From Taxawa tesnikishii (nom. ined.) (lineage: Eukaryota > Ascomycota > Dothideomycetes > Dothideales), in NCBI GenBank assembly GCA_030247885.1, contig JAPDRO010000012.1:248001-312000 (forward strand): a stretch of 64,000 nt of DNA, given 5' to 3'. The position numbers and the translations under genes were made by a program. Positions 25,526 to 37,242 of this stretch are shown here, piece by piece (the stretch's first letter is position 1; each line of letters opens with the position of its first letter). The notes beneath the pieces are model-generated. The model did no database searches. It was not told the DNA's origin and saw only the letters and a program-made list of their open reading frames with translations.

Positions 25526-27038
25526 ATGGGCGCAGCACTGTCTCTCCCTCTATTGGCGCTGCCCAGTGTGGGCACAGTAAGCCTCTCCTTTCCCATGGAA
25601 AAACCCGCACACTTACACCTACATCCCAGGTCATGACCTTCGCCGCATCATGCTGCGGAGCCGCTACCTGCTCGGCAGTCTGCAGCGCATGCGGCAAATG
25701 CAACAACAGCATGGCCACGCGCATCGCCTATGCCGTTATCCTCCTCCTCAACTCGCTCCTTTCATGGATCATGCTCACCGACTGGGCTGTCAAGAAGCTC
25801 CAGCACGCGCTCCTGGACTACACCACCATCACCTGCAATGGAAAAGCATGCACCGGATTCGTCGCCGTACAGCGCATCAACTTCGCCCTGGGTTTCTTCC
25901 ACTTCATCATGGCGCTGCTTTTGATCGGCGTCAACAGCACAAGAGACAAGAGATCGGCTATACAGAACGGTTTCTGGGGCCCTAAGATTGTTGCCTGGCT
26001 GGGTCTTATTGTCATCACCTTCCTCATTCCGGACAGCTTCTTCGTCACTTGGGAGACTACTTTGCCCTCGTTGGCGCCGTTTTGTTCCTACTTCTGGGTC
26101 TCATCCTGCTTGTCGACCTCGCTCACACCTGGGCCGAATTCTGCTTGGAGAAGGTCGAAGACACCGACTCGCGTGCCTGGAAGGTCCTTTTGATCGGCTC
26201 GACCCTGGGCATGTACTTCGCCTCGATCGCAATGACCATCGTCATGTACATCTTCTTCGCGCAATCTGGTTGCTCCATGAACCAGGCAGCCATCACGGTC
26301 AACTTAATCCTCCTCCTGGTAGTCTCCGTTATAAGCGTACACCCCGCGATTCAAAGCGCTAACCCGCGCGCTGGCCTCGTCCAAGCCGCCATGGTCTGCG
26401 TCTACTGTACCTACCTCACCCTCTCTGCCGTCGCCATGGAGCCTGACGACAAGCACTGTAACCCGCTCGTGCGCGCTCGCGGCGCCCGCAAAGCTACCAT
26501 CATCCTCGGTGCCGTCATCACCTTCCTCACTGTCGCTTACACCACCACCCGCGCCGCCACCTACGGCCTCGCCCTCGGAAAAGGCAAGGGTTCGCCCGGC
26601 GGATACTCCGCCGTCGGCTCTAGCGAGGCGGAACATGGACTTGTGTCCACCCAGCCGGAGTCCAGACGTGAGATGCGCGCGCAGGCGCTCCGCGCTGCCG
26701 TCGCTAGCGGTTCCTTACCTGCGTCTGCGCTCGACGATTCCGACGACGAGTCGGATGATGAGGACGATGCCAAGCACGGCCGCGACGACGAGCGCAATGG
26801 CACGCAGTACAACTATACGCTCTTCCACGTCATCTTCCTTCTCGGAACGATGTGGGTCGCGACGCTGCTGACGCAGAACATTGGCGCTGATAAGGGGATC
26901 GAGAAGGGCGATTTTGTGCCTGTGGGCCGTACTTACTGGGCTTCTTGGGTCAAGATCGTTAGTAGTTGGGTGTGCTACGGTATCTTTGGGTGGACCCTTG
27001 TTGCGCCGGCGGTCATGCCGGATAGGTTTGATTACTAG
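25526..27038 (+). CDS. Serinc/TMS1 family membrane protein (serine incorporator)
   Basis: Multi-pass membrane protein of the Serinc family (yeast Tms1), linked to serine-lipid metabolism or lipid scrambling in endomembranes and vacuole. Seen: short exon MGAALSLPLLALPSVGT (25526-25576), intron 25577-25629, then VMTFAASCCGAATCSAVCSA with the family's Cys cluster, and about ten hydrophobic helices. Conserved pieces include FWGPKIVAWLGLIV, NPRAGLVQAAMVCVYCTYL and the ending YGIFGWTLVAPAVMPDRFDY. A hydrophilic Asp/Glu/Ser-rich loop lies at about 26690-26790. One base is missing at 26051-26053 (GGG): FFVTW must be followed by GDYFALVGAVLF in the next frame. With it the gene is 487 codons (486 aa), usual for fungal members. 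Confidence 0.92.
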
Positions 27039-27705
27039 GCTTTTGTTTCCTAGGATGAGTTTCTGTCGGGCTGTAGCTGCGGACTGAAGACCCTCAACGT
27101 AGTACATACTGTTTGAAGTTGTGTTTACTGCGAACCTCGACCCATACAACGATGTGATATCTTCAAGTTCAGAGAACGAACTTCTATTCGCTTCAGTGAC
27201 GGTGATCGAACCGCAGTGCCAGTAGCGTTACGCAAACCCGCGGAGTGAATCGGCCTAAATCAATTCATGGGGAATGCAGTCGTGCCAGAGCGTGCGTCGA
27301 GGAAGACGGTATCTCATAATACGCGAGATGTCGCGTTGCGCGTTATCCGAAAACCATCGGAAACAGCCGAAGAGACGAGGCTCGCCCAAAACATCGAAGC
27401 GACCCCTCCCTCCAATCGGTGTCCACTGCACCGAAAACATCTTCTGCTCACCTCAGGCAGCTTCGTGGTTGACGATCGGTATAAGAGATAGACGAGAATA
27501 CAGCCTAAGTCCCACTATGTCCGGCATCAACACCGCTAATGCCGAATTGACACCATTTCCCCGCTCTCTCAAATCGAACACATGAACATATGTAGAGTAG
27601 AACCCCTCCATTTCTCTCGCCTTCGTTCATCTTTCTTCTTGCCTCTCGGCAACCTCCCTTACTTCGTCGCCCGATCTTCTCCTCTGACGCCAAAGCTCTC
27701 ACAAG
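27039..27705. other. Intergenic, promoter of the aldo-keto reductase
   Basis: About 670 bp between tandem genes. The final 100 bp before the start codon is CT-rich (CTCTCGCC, TCTTTCTTCTTGCC), typical of fungal core promoters. Nothing else is visible. Confidence 0.4.
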
Positions 27706-28733
27706 ATGCCATACCCGCAACGCAAGATCGGCGACACGCCAGTCTCCGCCCAAGGCCTCGGCTGCATGGGCATGTCATTCGCCTACACCTCCTTCGGTGG
27801 TTACGACGACACTGAATCTGCCCGTGTGCTTACCCGCGCTGCCGACCTCGGAATCACCTTCTGGGACACGTCCGACATTTATGGGCCCGAGACCAACGAG
27901 CGACTCATCGGCAAGTGGTTCAAAGATACTGGACGACGCTCAGAGATCTTCCTTGCCAGCAAGTTCGGGAACACGTATGAGGCAGGGAAAAGGAGTAACA
28001 GCGTGAGAGGAGATGCGGCGTATGTGAAAGAAGCGTGCAGCAAGAGCTTGGAGAGACTGGGTGTAGAGACGATTGATCTGTACTACCAACACCGCGTGGA
28101 TGACAAGACACCCATCGAAGAGACGGTCAAAGCTATGGCGGAATTGAAGCAAGAGGGAAAGATCAGATACTTGGGCCTCTCGGAATGCTCAGCCCGCACT
28201 TTGCGTCGTGCGCACGCCGTTCACCCAATTGCGGCCATCCAGATGGAGTACTCCCCTTCGCGCTCGAGATCGAATCAGACCAGACACAGCTGCTGAAGAC
28301 GGCCCGCGAACTCGACGTAAAGATCGTGGCTTATTCTCCTCTCGGCCGAGGATTCCTGACCAACACGATTAAGAGCAGAAGCGACCTCGACCCCAACGAC
28401 AACCGTGTCAATCACCCTCGCTTCTCCGAAGAACATTTTGGCGAGAACCTCAAGCTGGTCTCGACGCTCTCATCGATTGCGCAGAAGAAAGGCGTCACTC
28501 CGGGTCAACTGGTCCTTGCATGGGTGCTGGCGCAGGGTGAGGATTTCATCCCGATTCCGGGTACAAAGCGGGTTAAGTATCTGGAGGAAAACGCGAAGGC
28601 AGTGGATGTGAAGCTGAGCAGCGAGGAGGTGAGTGAGATTCGGAAGGAAATCGAAAAGGTGGGTGGTGGGAAGGGTGCGAGGTACCCTCCCGCTATGATG
28701 GCAAAGTGCTTTGGAGATAGCCCGGAGCTTTAG
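27706..28733 (+). CDS. Aldo-keto reductase (AKR8/13, YakC-like)
   Basis: Cytosolic NADPH-dependent (alpha/beta)8-barrel oxidoreductase; natural substrate not predictable. Family features in order: [19 protein letters not shown], active-site Asp and Tyr in [17 protein letters not shown] (about 27865-27920), Lys in LASKFGN, His in [10 protein letters not shown] (about 28080-28105), [20 protein letters not shown], the late-barrel SPLGRGFLT, and the NADP-binding [18 protein letters not shown]. The frame breaks at 28253-28256 (CCCC): MEYSP must continue as [19 protein letters not shown], needing one base. With it the gene is 343 codons (342 aa), normal length. The ATG at 27706 (AAGATGCC) is the only sensible start. 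All four catalytic residues are present, so I regard the enzyme as functional despite the break. Confidence 0.9.
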
Positions 28734-29376
28734 CAGGGCGTCGTGGAGAGATGATGGTCTGGGACAATGAGCCCCTAGTTTTCTCGCGTATTTGTTCTGT
28801 AAGTAGATTTCCGCCACTAATCAGCCTTGAGTTGCGGCTTGTGCTCCAACATCATCCGTGGCTCTGGATGTCCGATCGACCACACTATTGCTCAAGTGTC
28901 CTTGTGATCGAAGTTCCATGCAGTACGCTTCGTAACCAACAACTAATAGCAGATAAGTGAGCCACTATAGCTGCTTGCATGTCAGCTTACCACGCGTTTG
29001 CCTCAGCACCTATACCACTGCGGGAGAACAGCAAATCTGGAAGCCAGTTATCTGTTTATCCGCCGGCAGGTCCCAACGCATAAGCGAGCCGTTGTGGCTG
29101 CTTACTTGCGCTTGCAACAACATGCCTGGGGGTTCCTCGATAAAATACTTGCGACCAAGATACAACATTGGAGTTGTCGGTACCAGCTCGTATGCACAGA
29201 GAGCGTTCGAGGCGCTGGCACGGAGTGCTCCTGCCAGATTTGTACAACGCTCAAACAACCATGAACAGGTCCAGCCAAGATCCTGCGACGTTAAGTACTG
29301 CCTTGTGCGGTCATGTTGAGGACAAGAAGACGTGTTGTCAGCACAAGCTTCCAGAAATCCTTCAATAGGAGCCAAG
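28734..29376. other. Intergenic, upstream of the peroxidase gene
   Basis: About 640 bp with short frames on both strands but no recognisable product. No tRNA or repeat seen. Confidence 0.4.
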
Positions 29377-31143
29377 ATGCTAGTCTCCACATTGATCATC
29401 GGCGCACTCTTTGCGTGCAGAACAAGCGCTGCACTCTACTATCCTGACGTCCAAACTTCTCTTCTCGAACACGTTCTCGTCGACAACTGGGGCGCATACG
29501 CTTCAAACTTCTCCTCAGCGATCACCCCTTGCAACAGATATGTCACGCAGACAGGAGACGCCGCAGTCAAGAGCGGCCGCACGACGGCAGCACAATGGAT
29601 CCGGGTTCTGTTCCACGATTTCGTTACCGCCAATGTCACTGCAGGCACCGGTGGTGTCGATGCGAGCATAGGTTTTGAGACGGCGCGCGGCGAGAACTCC
29701 GGCAGCGCATTCAACGACAGCTTCACATTTTGGCGGCCCTTCGTTAATGATGCCGTTTCGAGTAAGTCCCATCCGTTCGTAAACGGCCACAATGGAATGG
29801 GTTGAACAAGGGCTGACAGCTTTGGAGTGGCCGACCTTGTCGCCCTTGGGACCGTCATGTCCAACAACTTGTGCGGCGGCAGCAATCTTCCGTATCGCGC
29901 CGGCCGAGTAGATGCTACCTCCGCTGACCCTACAACCGGAGTACCAGCTCCAGAAACGGACTTGGACACGACGCTGCTCTTCTTCGAAAGGGCAGGATTC
30001 GACAGAACAGACGCCATCGGTCTTACCGCTTGCGGGCACACGATGGGCTCGGTGCATCACGTACGTACAAAGGAGGTCCCGATTGCTGAATAGAATTCTC
30101 CTGGCGGTAGTTGACGATGCAAAGGGTGGCTTCCCAGACGTTGTCGATGCATCCGCCGTCACATCAAACAATACCAACGGCGGCATCAATTTCGACTCGA
30201 CAAGGGCTGCCTTCGATCCGGTCGTCGTACAAGAATACCTTTCGTGGACAGGACAGAAGGGTGGGCCTTTGGTCACCACCAACAATGTCACCACGCGCTC
30301 CGACCTGCGCTTGTACGAAAGCGACAACAACGCCACCATGCGCTCTCTCCTCGCGCAAGGAGCCGGCTTCCTGGACACCTGTGTCGACCTCATGGGCCGG
30401 GCCATGAACACCGTACCATCGTCTGTGCACTTGAGTCAACCCATTACCGCGCTGCCGGTAAAACCGGTTAACGTCACGTATAGTTTCGGAGCGGATGGGA
30501 AGTTGATGCTCTCGGGCAGGATCAGGGTGGGCCAGATATCACGTCCTCACCTGCTAGGATGTTGCAGTTCCGCTGACGTTTCCTGGTAGATCCTCACCGC
30601 TGCCGGCGCAGTGAACCCAACCTCCCTTACCCTTAGCATCTCCAACCACGCATCTAAACTCACCCCGAATCGACAACGGGAACTTCAGTCTTCGGCCGCA
30701 CGGCTTCGACTTACGGAACTACGACCTACTTCCCGTTTTCGCTGACCGGCGATACAGTGCGCAACGCAAACACCTTCTCGATTTCCGGCTCCGGTATCAG
30801 CACGCAGTCTTTCGCGATCCAAGGCCAGAACTTCGTTGTTCCCAACCTGACAACACTCTCAGGCCTCACTGTCAACGCGACAATTGCCAGCTCGGCCCAC
30901 GCGTGCAACGCTTTCACTGTTAGGGTTGCGGCTCCGCATGCCCAAAGCGGGACACTGGCGCCGAGGATCGTCGAGAAGGATGTAAGTGTTGCTAAGGTCG
31001 CGAACCGCACCGACGGGTATACGATTTGCCACGGTGTCATACAACTGGACAATGTGCCCACCGGCGTGGTCTCTGTGAAGGCGTTGGTCGGAGGGCAGGT
31101 CATAGATACGTTGATGGTAAATGGCGGATCTGCGGGATGGTAG
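29377..31143 (+). CDS. Secreted haem peroxidase (plant-peroxidase superfamily, fungal class II-like)
   Basis: Extracellular H2O2-dependent haem oxidase. The signal peptide MLVSTLIIGALFACRTSA is followed by the distal-haem helix TTAAQWIRVLFHDF with catalytic Arg and His (about 29585-29620), the Ca-binding GGVDASIGFE, FGVADLVALGTV, and the proximal haem ligand in GLTACGHTMGSVHH (about 30020-30060). A ~190-residue Ser/Thr-rich C-terminal domain follows. Introns: 29762-29819, 30061-30124, 30527-30589. Two single-base deficits occur: one at or near the first acceptor (29819-29820), where FGVADLVALG is otherwise out of phase, and one at 30663-30666 (CCCC), after which TSVFGRTASTYGTTTYFPF reads through. 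With both restored, the model is 528 codons. There are many N-x-S/T sites. No manganese site or Trp for lignin oxidation could be verified. Confidence 0.85.
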
Positions 31144-31362
31144 ATTATCGCTTCCGTAGAAAGTCTGCAAATAAACCCGTGAAGGACGAATTCCAAAATT
31201 GGCTTTCCGGCCCGTTTCTGCTCCGAATCGTAACTGACCGAAGCTTGCTTGGAGTCATCATACACACAAACGTCCCTTAAAGCATACGATGCCATCTCCA
31301 TCAAATTACTCCAACGGCCAAGATAGCAGCGAACAACGCCGCGAACCCAACGGAGGACGATA

Positions 31363-32572
31363 CTAGTACAGAAGCAGCAGCACCTTGATGACCTTGAGAT
31401 GCAGCGGGAGATGTCGGCGGGCTTCCAGTAGACGTTCATGATGGTGTTGGACCGGTCCGAGTCGAGTTAGTTCCCACAATTGGTGGCAGTCGTCCCGACG
31501 TAGTAATGTTCGAAGTACCGCCCCGGATCTGGCAGCAAAACTCACCGTTGCATTATCCATATTGAACACGCCGACGACATTTCTTAAAAATGGAGTTTCC
31601 AGCACAAGAGGTTCGACTCCCTCAACAGTATTTTGTGATCCGTTCATCACCGTGCTGAAACAAATCCCCGACTCGGACAGATCTGGCTGGATCATATCGC
31701 TGCCGTTATGGTAGAATGTCTGATTGCCGATCACGATGCCAAACTCCGGCGCCGTCGCGTTATATGCAACACAGTATAGACCTGGACTTCCATATACAGG
31801 TGTGGCAGATGGTCGGAAGGCGGCGTCTGCGGCGACGGCGGTGTCGTGCGGCAGCAGGCTGAAGGGGTTTCCGGTATCGACATACGCCTGAAAGGGAGTG
31901 GTGAGGTTCGATTCGTTTTTCCCTGGGGAACCGACTTTGGCGCCTGCAACAGTCAATGTCCACCATCCGAGCTGGCTAGTGTTGTTTGGGAAGAACGAGG
32001 CTGGAAGTGCTTTGTAGATCTCCACCGGCACAATTGCCCAGTCTGCGCTGAGTGCGACAGGAGGGAGTTCCCCAAGCCCACCCATCCGCCATAGGTAGGG
32101 TTAGGCGAGGAGGGAGTTCCACTCAAGGGCTACGCTGAACCACGGCGCGACGCTGCCCTGGGGTATACATGTTAACAAACAGCGGGTTGTAAGGAAAGCG
32201 GTCGGCCGTGTAACTGTCATTTGCGATTCCATACCCTGAGTGCGCGGACGTGACGGCTGGGAATGCGAAGCCGACTACGCCACTGCTGATACCGTCGCCG
32301 TGGTCTGCCGACGTCTATACAACTCCAATTCCCTGCTGTGAGATGGTGATACCGCCCATTGTCACGTTTTCCCGCCCAACGATGCCGCTGTCGATCCCGT
32401 TGCCGTTCTGGACTCCGAATTTCTCCAAGTGGATTTGTGGAAGATCGGCGAGAGTTAAATATCGTATAGAATAGCCGTGACAGGAACAACGCTTCTTCTG
32501 TCTAGTTGCGAAGCACGCAGAGCGCGCCGGTGAAGGGGAAGGATATTTGAGGATTGCGCAAGCATCCCACAT
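31363..32572 (-). pseudogene. Decayed pepsin-family aspartic protease (A1), N-terminal catalytic half missing
   Basis: Recognisable A1 protease pieces occur in order on the minus strand: GIDSGIVGRENVTMGGITIS (about 32420-32350), ISSGVVGFAFPAVTSAHSG (about 32300-32240), WVGLGELPPVAL, the second catalytic Asp in FQAYVDTGNPFSLLPHDTAV (about 31890-31850) and ETPFLRNVVGVFNMDNATVS. An in-frame TAG lies near 32318. Several shifts, including two or more between 32090 and 32190, interrupt it. The first DTG motif with its ~100 preceding residues is not found upstream, and the C-terminus after SFAAR is ambiguous. Unlike the other broken genes here, one restored base per break does not give a complete enzyme, so I call a pseudogene or truncated copy. 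It lies tail-to-tail with the peroxidase gene. Confidence 0.65.
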
Positions 32573-34129
32573 ACCAAAAAAGAGAAGAGAGAGATCCGTG
32601 TTTAATGTTTCTCGAGAACGAAAGAAAAAGGATCCGTATGTGAAGGCGAATTTGAGTGAAGATGACGAATGTAAGAAAGAATGGACAACTACCTACGAGG
32701 AAGTCCACGGTACTTATTAGCATCGAACAAATCGTTCAACCTGTACAACTGGATACGTCTGTAACAAGAGCGGAATGATACGGGTTATGCTGGCCCGAGA
32801 GCTCATAAGCAGAGTACAAAGATACACCGAGCTGATGCTGGGTATGGCTTGTAACGGATCCGGTCATGTCGCCTCGCACTCTCTGCCACCGATGAGCTTT
32901 TGTTGGCCTTACAAGCCAGGCTCCCAATCGCGCAACAGTCCACGAGGATCGTCTTGGAACACAATCGCACTTTCGCGATTGTGTTACCTAGCCGTTTGCG
33001 CACCATCAACATTTCACGTTCGCCCTTGACATAGAGTATGCGGACCATCTTAGGCGGATGCCTGAAGCTGCCCAGAACGTCGTGGACGTGATGGACTTGT
33101 CGACAATATCCGAGGTAGCAATAGCATTCTTCAAATTGGGTGTGGTTGCGTAGGAAATTATAGCGATCCAGCCATACAGTCTGCAGTAGGCAGAGCAAGG
33201 TGTCGTGGGTCTCCTTGAGCCGTCGATCGGGTGTCATGATCTCTTACTCGTCACGGCAGTCCAGAACGTTCTCCCGTATGGAATAGGCATCGAAGTGACC
33301 GGCATCCCTCATGTCGAATACGTGACTGATGTTACGTGCCGGGTGAACAGATCCCGGCGGTAGATCGCAGAAGTCATGGATTGAGCCCGCAAATCTGATG
33401 GGACGTAAGCGAACAGGTGCCCAGAGGATGTTTGGCTCCAGCAGCAAGGACCCGACTCCTACCTCTTTCCGTCCTTTTGACAGGTTTGCACACGTCATGC
33501 AAGCTATTCCAACCGCGTAACGACGCCAGACCTGCCTCTAAGCTGCCGCCCTTCTGCCCTTTGTAGCGGCAGTATACGGAGGGATAATTCCCCGGCACAA
33601 CACCGCGGTGATTGATGGTGTGGTGTGGTGACGTTGACAGCAACAGCGACGGAGACGATGGCTACGGTTGCGACAGCGGTGTCCATGTCAAGACGGCGGT
33701 GTTGTCACGGCTCGTAGCAGACACCGCAACCTGCGCCGACGCGAACAGCTATACCGGACCCTGTCTCGCCTAAATGGTAGAAGGATTCTTGCCCTGACCG
33801 CTGCACTCGTGTACTTTTGATTTACAATCAGGCTCGCGATTATCTAATGCCCACATGGCTTACATTGCGTGCGTAATGTCTCGTTTCCGCCATTCGGTGT
33901 CGCTATCGAGCGAGCGGGAAGGAATGTAGTCAGCACCGTGTTGTGGCGGCGGCAATGCAAGACGGGGCGAACATGCTATAGATGAGGATTTCAACCGCGA
34001 CGGATGAGTATATCAAGAAAGTCGTATTCCCAATTCCATTAGTTTCCAAAACTCTAACAACCCTTGCATCTGAACACGAGCAGGCGTTAACAGATAAAAG
34101 CATTCGGGAAGACACAGAATGCAGTTCAA
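32573..34129. other. Intergenic, 1.56 kb, no supported gene
   Basis: Should contain the lost 5' half of the aspartic protease if any remained, but no DTGS-like motif, signal peptide or splice-consistent exon was found on the minus strand. The segment before 34130 is the presumptive promoter of the SET gene. Short TGTGGTG repeats near 33605-33650. Confidence 0.45.
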
Positions 34130-36190
34130 TTGCACACGATGACATCTCGGAACGATGGAAACACAGTCTTTCTCAGTTCGCTTGAAGCAGAGCGCATCCG
34201 GAACACACTCAAACATCGATTGAAGAGATGTTCCGAATTGGCAGGCGATGCAAGGGAGTCTCGAAATCCAAAAGCCGCCATCAGCCAAGCGACAGGCGCC
34301 TCCCTCATGGCAGACATAGGCGGAGCACCGGATCCTGATCTCACGCACTCCAAATGTCGAGGAGGCACGCTGCCAGCCCTGGCCGTAGGGCAGCCGTATG
34401 CGCCCTGCATCGTCTCGCTGTGTGACCTCACACCGATCCGACTCGCCGATCTGCGGCTGGAAACTCATCACCGTGGCCGATCTCTCACAGTCAAACGCGT
34501 GAGCCCGGTGGTTACGCTCACGGCCCGGTCGTGGGCCATCGTGCAGGACGAAGAGGGAGAGACAGAGCGTTTGGAGATGTGCCTGCACAAGTTGCGGCAC
34601 GGTGAGGAGGTACTAGAATCATGCAAGGCCTTTGTGATCAAAGAGCCTTACTTTACTCTGACCGATCAGGGTGAAGGCACGCTTCGGATCGATCATCCTT
34701 CGGATTTGATTATGTGCCGAGACCAGACTAGCCGACCTCCCACTCCAGGGATGCTCGCTCCTCTGTCTGTGGCCCGCGAAGATTCTCGAATCGCCAACGG
34801 CACACTGACTTTGGCCAATGAAACAAAGAATCAGGCCGAGGACGCAGCAGCAGCAGAGAAGATGGCTCGAAAATGCAAGGAGGAGGGCAATGCGGCGCTC
34901 AAAGCACATGATCTTACGGTCGCTCACGCAAGATATACCGAAGGTCTGAAAGCTGCCCTCCAACCCATCATGTCTGCCACCGATCCTGACCTGGCGCTCG
35001 ACATCTCTCGCAACAGGGCCCATGTCAACCTCCTTCTTCACCAATATGACGAAGCGAAGACTGACGCCGTCGCCTCGCTTACCCGCGGGTCAGACCAGCG
35101 CTTTAAAGGTGTGGATGGCAAGGCCTATTTCCGCGCCGGGTGTGCAGCGTACAATCTTGGCGAGTACAGGCAGGCAAAGGGCTTCTTCGAGCAGCAACAG
35201 AAGCTCACGCCCAGCGACAAAGACGCGAGTGCCAATCTGCGACGATTGGCGATTCGGCTGCGCGAGCAAGAGACCGGAGCATACGACTTCTCCAAGCTCC
35301 GCGCCGCCCTGTCTCGAGCACGTTCGCGCGTTGACGCGGCAGACTTCATTGGCAATACTGAGATCAAGGAGAGCCCAGGACGCGGACGCGGGCTGTTTGC
35401 AACGCGCGATATACCCGCTGGAGAGATAGTGATGTGCGAGAAAGCCTTCTGCGTGGTCTGGGGTCACGAACGCGAGGCCCAGACAGCGATGACCTATGAC
35501 GTGCGGGACGACAGAATCCGAGCATCACCGCTCGGGCTGACCACATCTCTCGTACAGAAGCTTCTCAGCAACCCATCCCAGATCGGACGGGTGATGGATC
35601 TCTGGGGCGACTATCGTGGCGACGGCGAAAACGTGTACAGAACAGAAGAAGGGCCAGTCGTCGATACGTTTCGCGTCCACGACATAGTGTCCCGCAATGC
35701 CTTTGGCCCAGGCAGCCAGTACGGTGAAACCGCAAGCACGGGACTCTGGATCTGGGCTGCGTACATCAACCATTCCTGCATCCCCAACACTGGGAGAGAA
35801 TACATCGGCGACATGATGATCGTCCGGGCTACTCGTTCCATCACCGCCGGCGAGGAGATCCTCTCCAGCTACGACTCATCCGCCGATTATGACGAAAGAA
35901 CTCTATCCCTAACAACCACATGGGGTTTCGAATGCAACTGCGCCCTCTGCGCTGCGGAAAAAGAAGACGACGCCGCCGTGAGGAAGAAGCGAGTGGAGCT
36001 GACAAAGGAGGCGAATGCTTTCGTAGAACGAGAGGATTGGGCTGGAGCAAAGAGGGTTGTGATCACGAAGGCGCGGCGGCTCATAAAAGCGATCGACGAG
36101 ACGTATGATGAAGAGAGATACAGAGGCGTGCCGAGAGCGGCGACGGAGAGGATTCGTGAATGGCTTGCCAAAGCGAGTGCGCGACGGTAG
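34130..36190 (+). CDS. TPR-SET domain protein (SMYD-like lysine methyltransferase)
   Basis: Single-exon, 686-residue putative protein-lysine methyltransferase with no frameshift. Residues ~1-220 are a β-rich N-terminal region of unknown fold. TPR-like helices follow (about residues 240-360: KCKEEGNAALKAHDLTVAHA, YFRAGCAAYNLGEYRQAKGF). The SET domain spans about residues 410-585: ESPGRGRGLFATRDIPAG, the NHSCIPNT cofactor-binding motif (about 35770) and ITAGEEILSSYD. A Cys-x-Cys-x2-Cys post-SET zinc site lies in WGFECNCALCAAE (about 35925). The usual MYND finger is absent. The SET core is split by an insert (about 35480-35700), as in SMYD proteins. An ATG 9 nt downstream (34139) is an alternative start. 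Substrate unknown; fungal relatives are poorly characterised. Confidence 0.85.
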   Translation: MHTMTSRNDGNTVFLSSLEAERIRNTLKHRLKRCSELAGDARESRNPKAAISQATGASLMADIGGAPDPDLTHSKCRGGTLPALAVGQPYAPCIVSLCDLTPIRLADLRLETHHRGRSLTVKRVSPVVTLTARSWAIVQDEEGETERLEMCLHKLRHGEEVLESCKAFVIKEPYFTLTDQGEGTLRIDHPSDLIMCRDQTSRPPTPGMLAPLSVAREDSRIANGTLTLANETKNQAEDAAAAEKMARKCKEEGNAALKAHDLTVAHARYTEGLKAALQPIMSATDPDLALDISRNRAHVNLLLHQYDEAKTDAVASLTRGSDQRFKGVDGKAYFRAGCAAYNLGEYRQAKGFFEQQQKLTPSDKDASANLRRLAIRLREQETGAYDFSKLRAALSRARSRVDAADFIGNTEIKESPGRGRGLFATRDIPAGEIVMCEKAFCVVWGHEREAQTAMTYDVRDDRIRASPLGLTTSLVQKLLSNPSQIGRVMDLWGDYRGDGENVYRTEEGPVVDTFRVHDIVSRNAFGPGSQYGETASTGLWIWAAYINHSCIPNTGREYIGDMMIVRATRSITAGEEILSSYDSSADYDERTLSLTTTWGFECNCALCAAEKEDDAAVRKKRVELTKEANAFVEREDWAGAKRVVITKARRLIKAIDETYDEERYRGVPRAATERIREWLAKASARR

Positions 36191-37242
36191 CTGTGATGTG
36201 ACATGAGGCCATGGCGCACGCGCGCACGGTTTAGGACCCGGTTGACCGTCGCAACTCCTTGCACACAGGTCTTGTCGGAACGGCACATGTTGCCATTCGT
36301 CAGGCGACAAGTCCGATGACACTTCCACGCCGGATGCTAGTCGCAGGCGGGTTTGGATAGAGCACCATTGGACTACTACATTGGGCCCCAACTATGACCT
36401 CCCTCTCCATGAACGCCAGGAGAAGCCTCCACTTCGCCGGTCTTCTGGTCAGTATGCACTCTACGAGGAAGCATTCAGTGTAACAGGGGTGGGGGCAACG
36501 ACTGAGTGATTGACAGATTGATCGAAACATTATATTGAGCGAGATCTTGCCTCAAAATATAGGCCGTGTGGCCCAATGGCAAGGCGCTTGACTACGATTC
36601 AGTCTTCGACTAGATGATATGTCGGAATCAAGAGATTCCAGGTTCGACCCCTGGCACGGTCATTTTGCTTCGTTGGGACATGATAGAGATCGATTGGTAT
36701 TGGTTGCGGATGTGGTTAGGGTTGCAATTTTCTTTTTGTTGGAGTTTGCATGCCCAACTGCCGGTCTTGGCTTTACCGCGACGGCTTGGTAGTATTCTCA
36801 TAATGACAGTCGGCTACCCCGGCAAGTCAAACGGTGTCTTCATAGAAGGTTCCACATATTCTATCGTTCAAATTCTCTTCGATGGCTATAGGTACCCTAA
36901 CACGGGTGGCGGTAGAATAAGGCCTCGGTGTGGACCTAAGGCAGAACAGAGGTCTCGTACTATCAACGCTGCCTTGGTGCAGGGAATTGTTCGACCACTA
37001 GATCTGTCGCTCGAAAGCGCAAGTGTTGATCATTTGACATCGGTCCGGTCCTTCCGTCAACCGGCATAAACAAAGTTACCTGCCGTAGCTAGCTGAATAG
37101 CGCCTGCAGGTTTGCACTTACTGCAGTTCTGGTGGGCAAAACAAAGGAACGGCGTAAACCCTAGAGATGCGCACCTCCCAAGCAAGCTAATACCGATACT
37201 TTTGCGTGGGTGGAACATGGTCGAGGCAAAGCAAAGAAAAGT
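36191..37242. other. Intergenic flanks around the tRNA-Arg gene
   Basis: The flanks on both sides of tRNA-Arg carry no supported protein gene. The 36614-37069 frame overlaps the tRNA and has no recognisable features. No solo LTR or tRNA-associated retroelement was recognised. Confidence 0.4.
36562..36662 (+). tRNA. tRNA-Arg (ACG), with intron
   Basis: Cloverleaf read directly: acceptor GGCCGTG pairs with CACGGTC (one G-U), discriminator A at 36662. The D-arm contains GGCCCAATGGCAAGGC. The anticodon stem CTTGA/TCAAG encloses loop C-T-ACG-A-A, and the T-arm is CCAGG-TTCGACC-CCTGG. A 29-nt intron (36598-36626) sits at the canonical position after nucleotide 37. Mature length is 72 nt before CCA. 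Promoter boxes A and B are internal, as expected for RNA polymerase III. A TTTTG follows immediately, but no long T-run. Confidence 0.93.

Noticed and set aside
29439-30411. Long minus-strand frames opposite the peroxidase
   Set aside because: No domain, and the plus strand carries a signal peptide and haem-binding motifs with proper splice sites.
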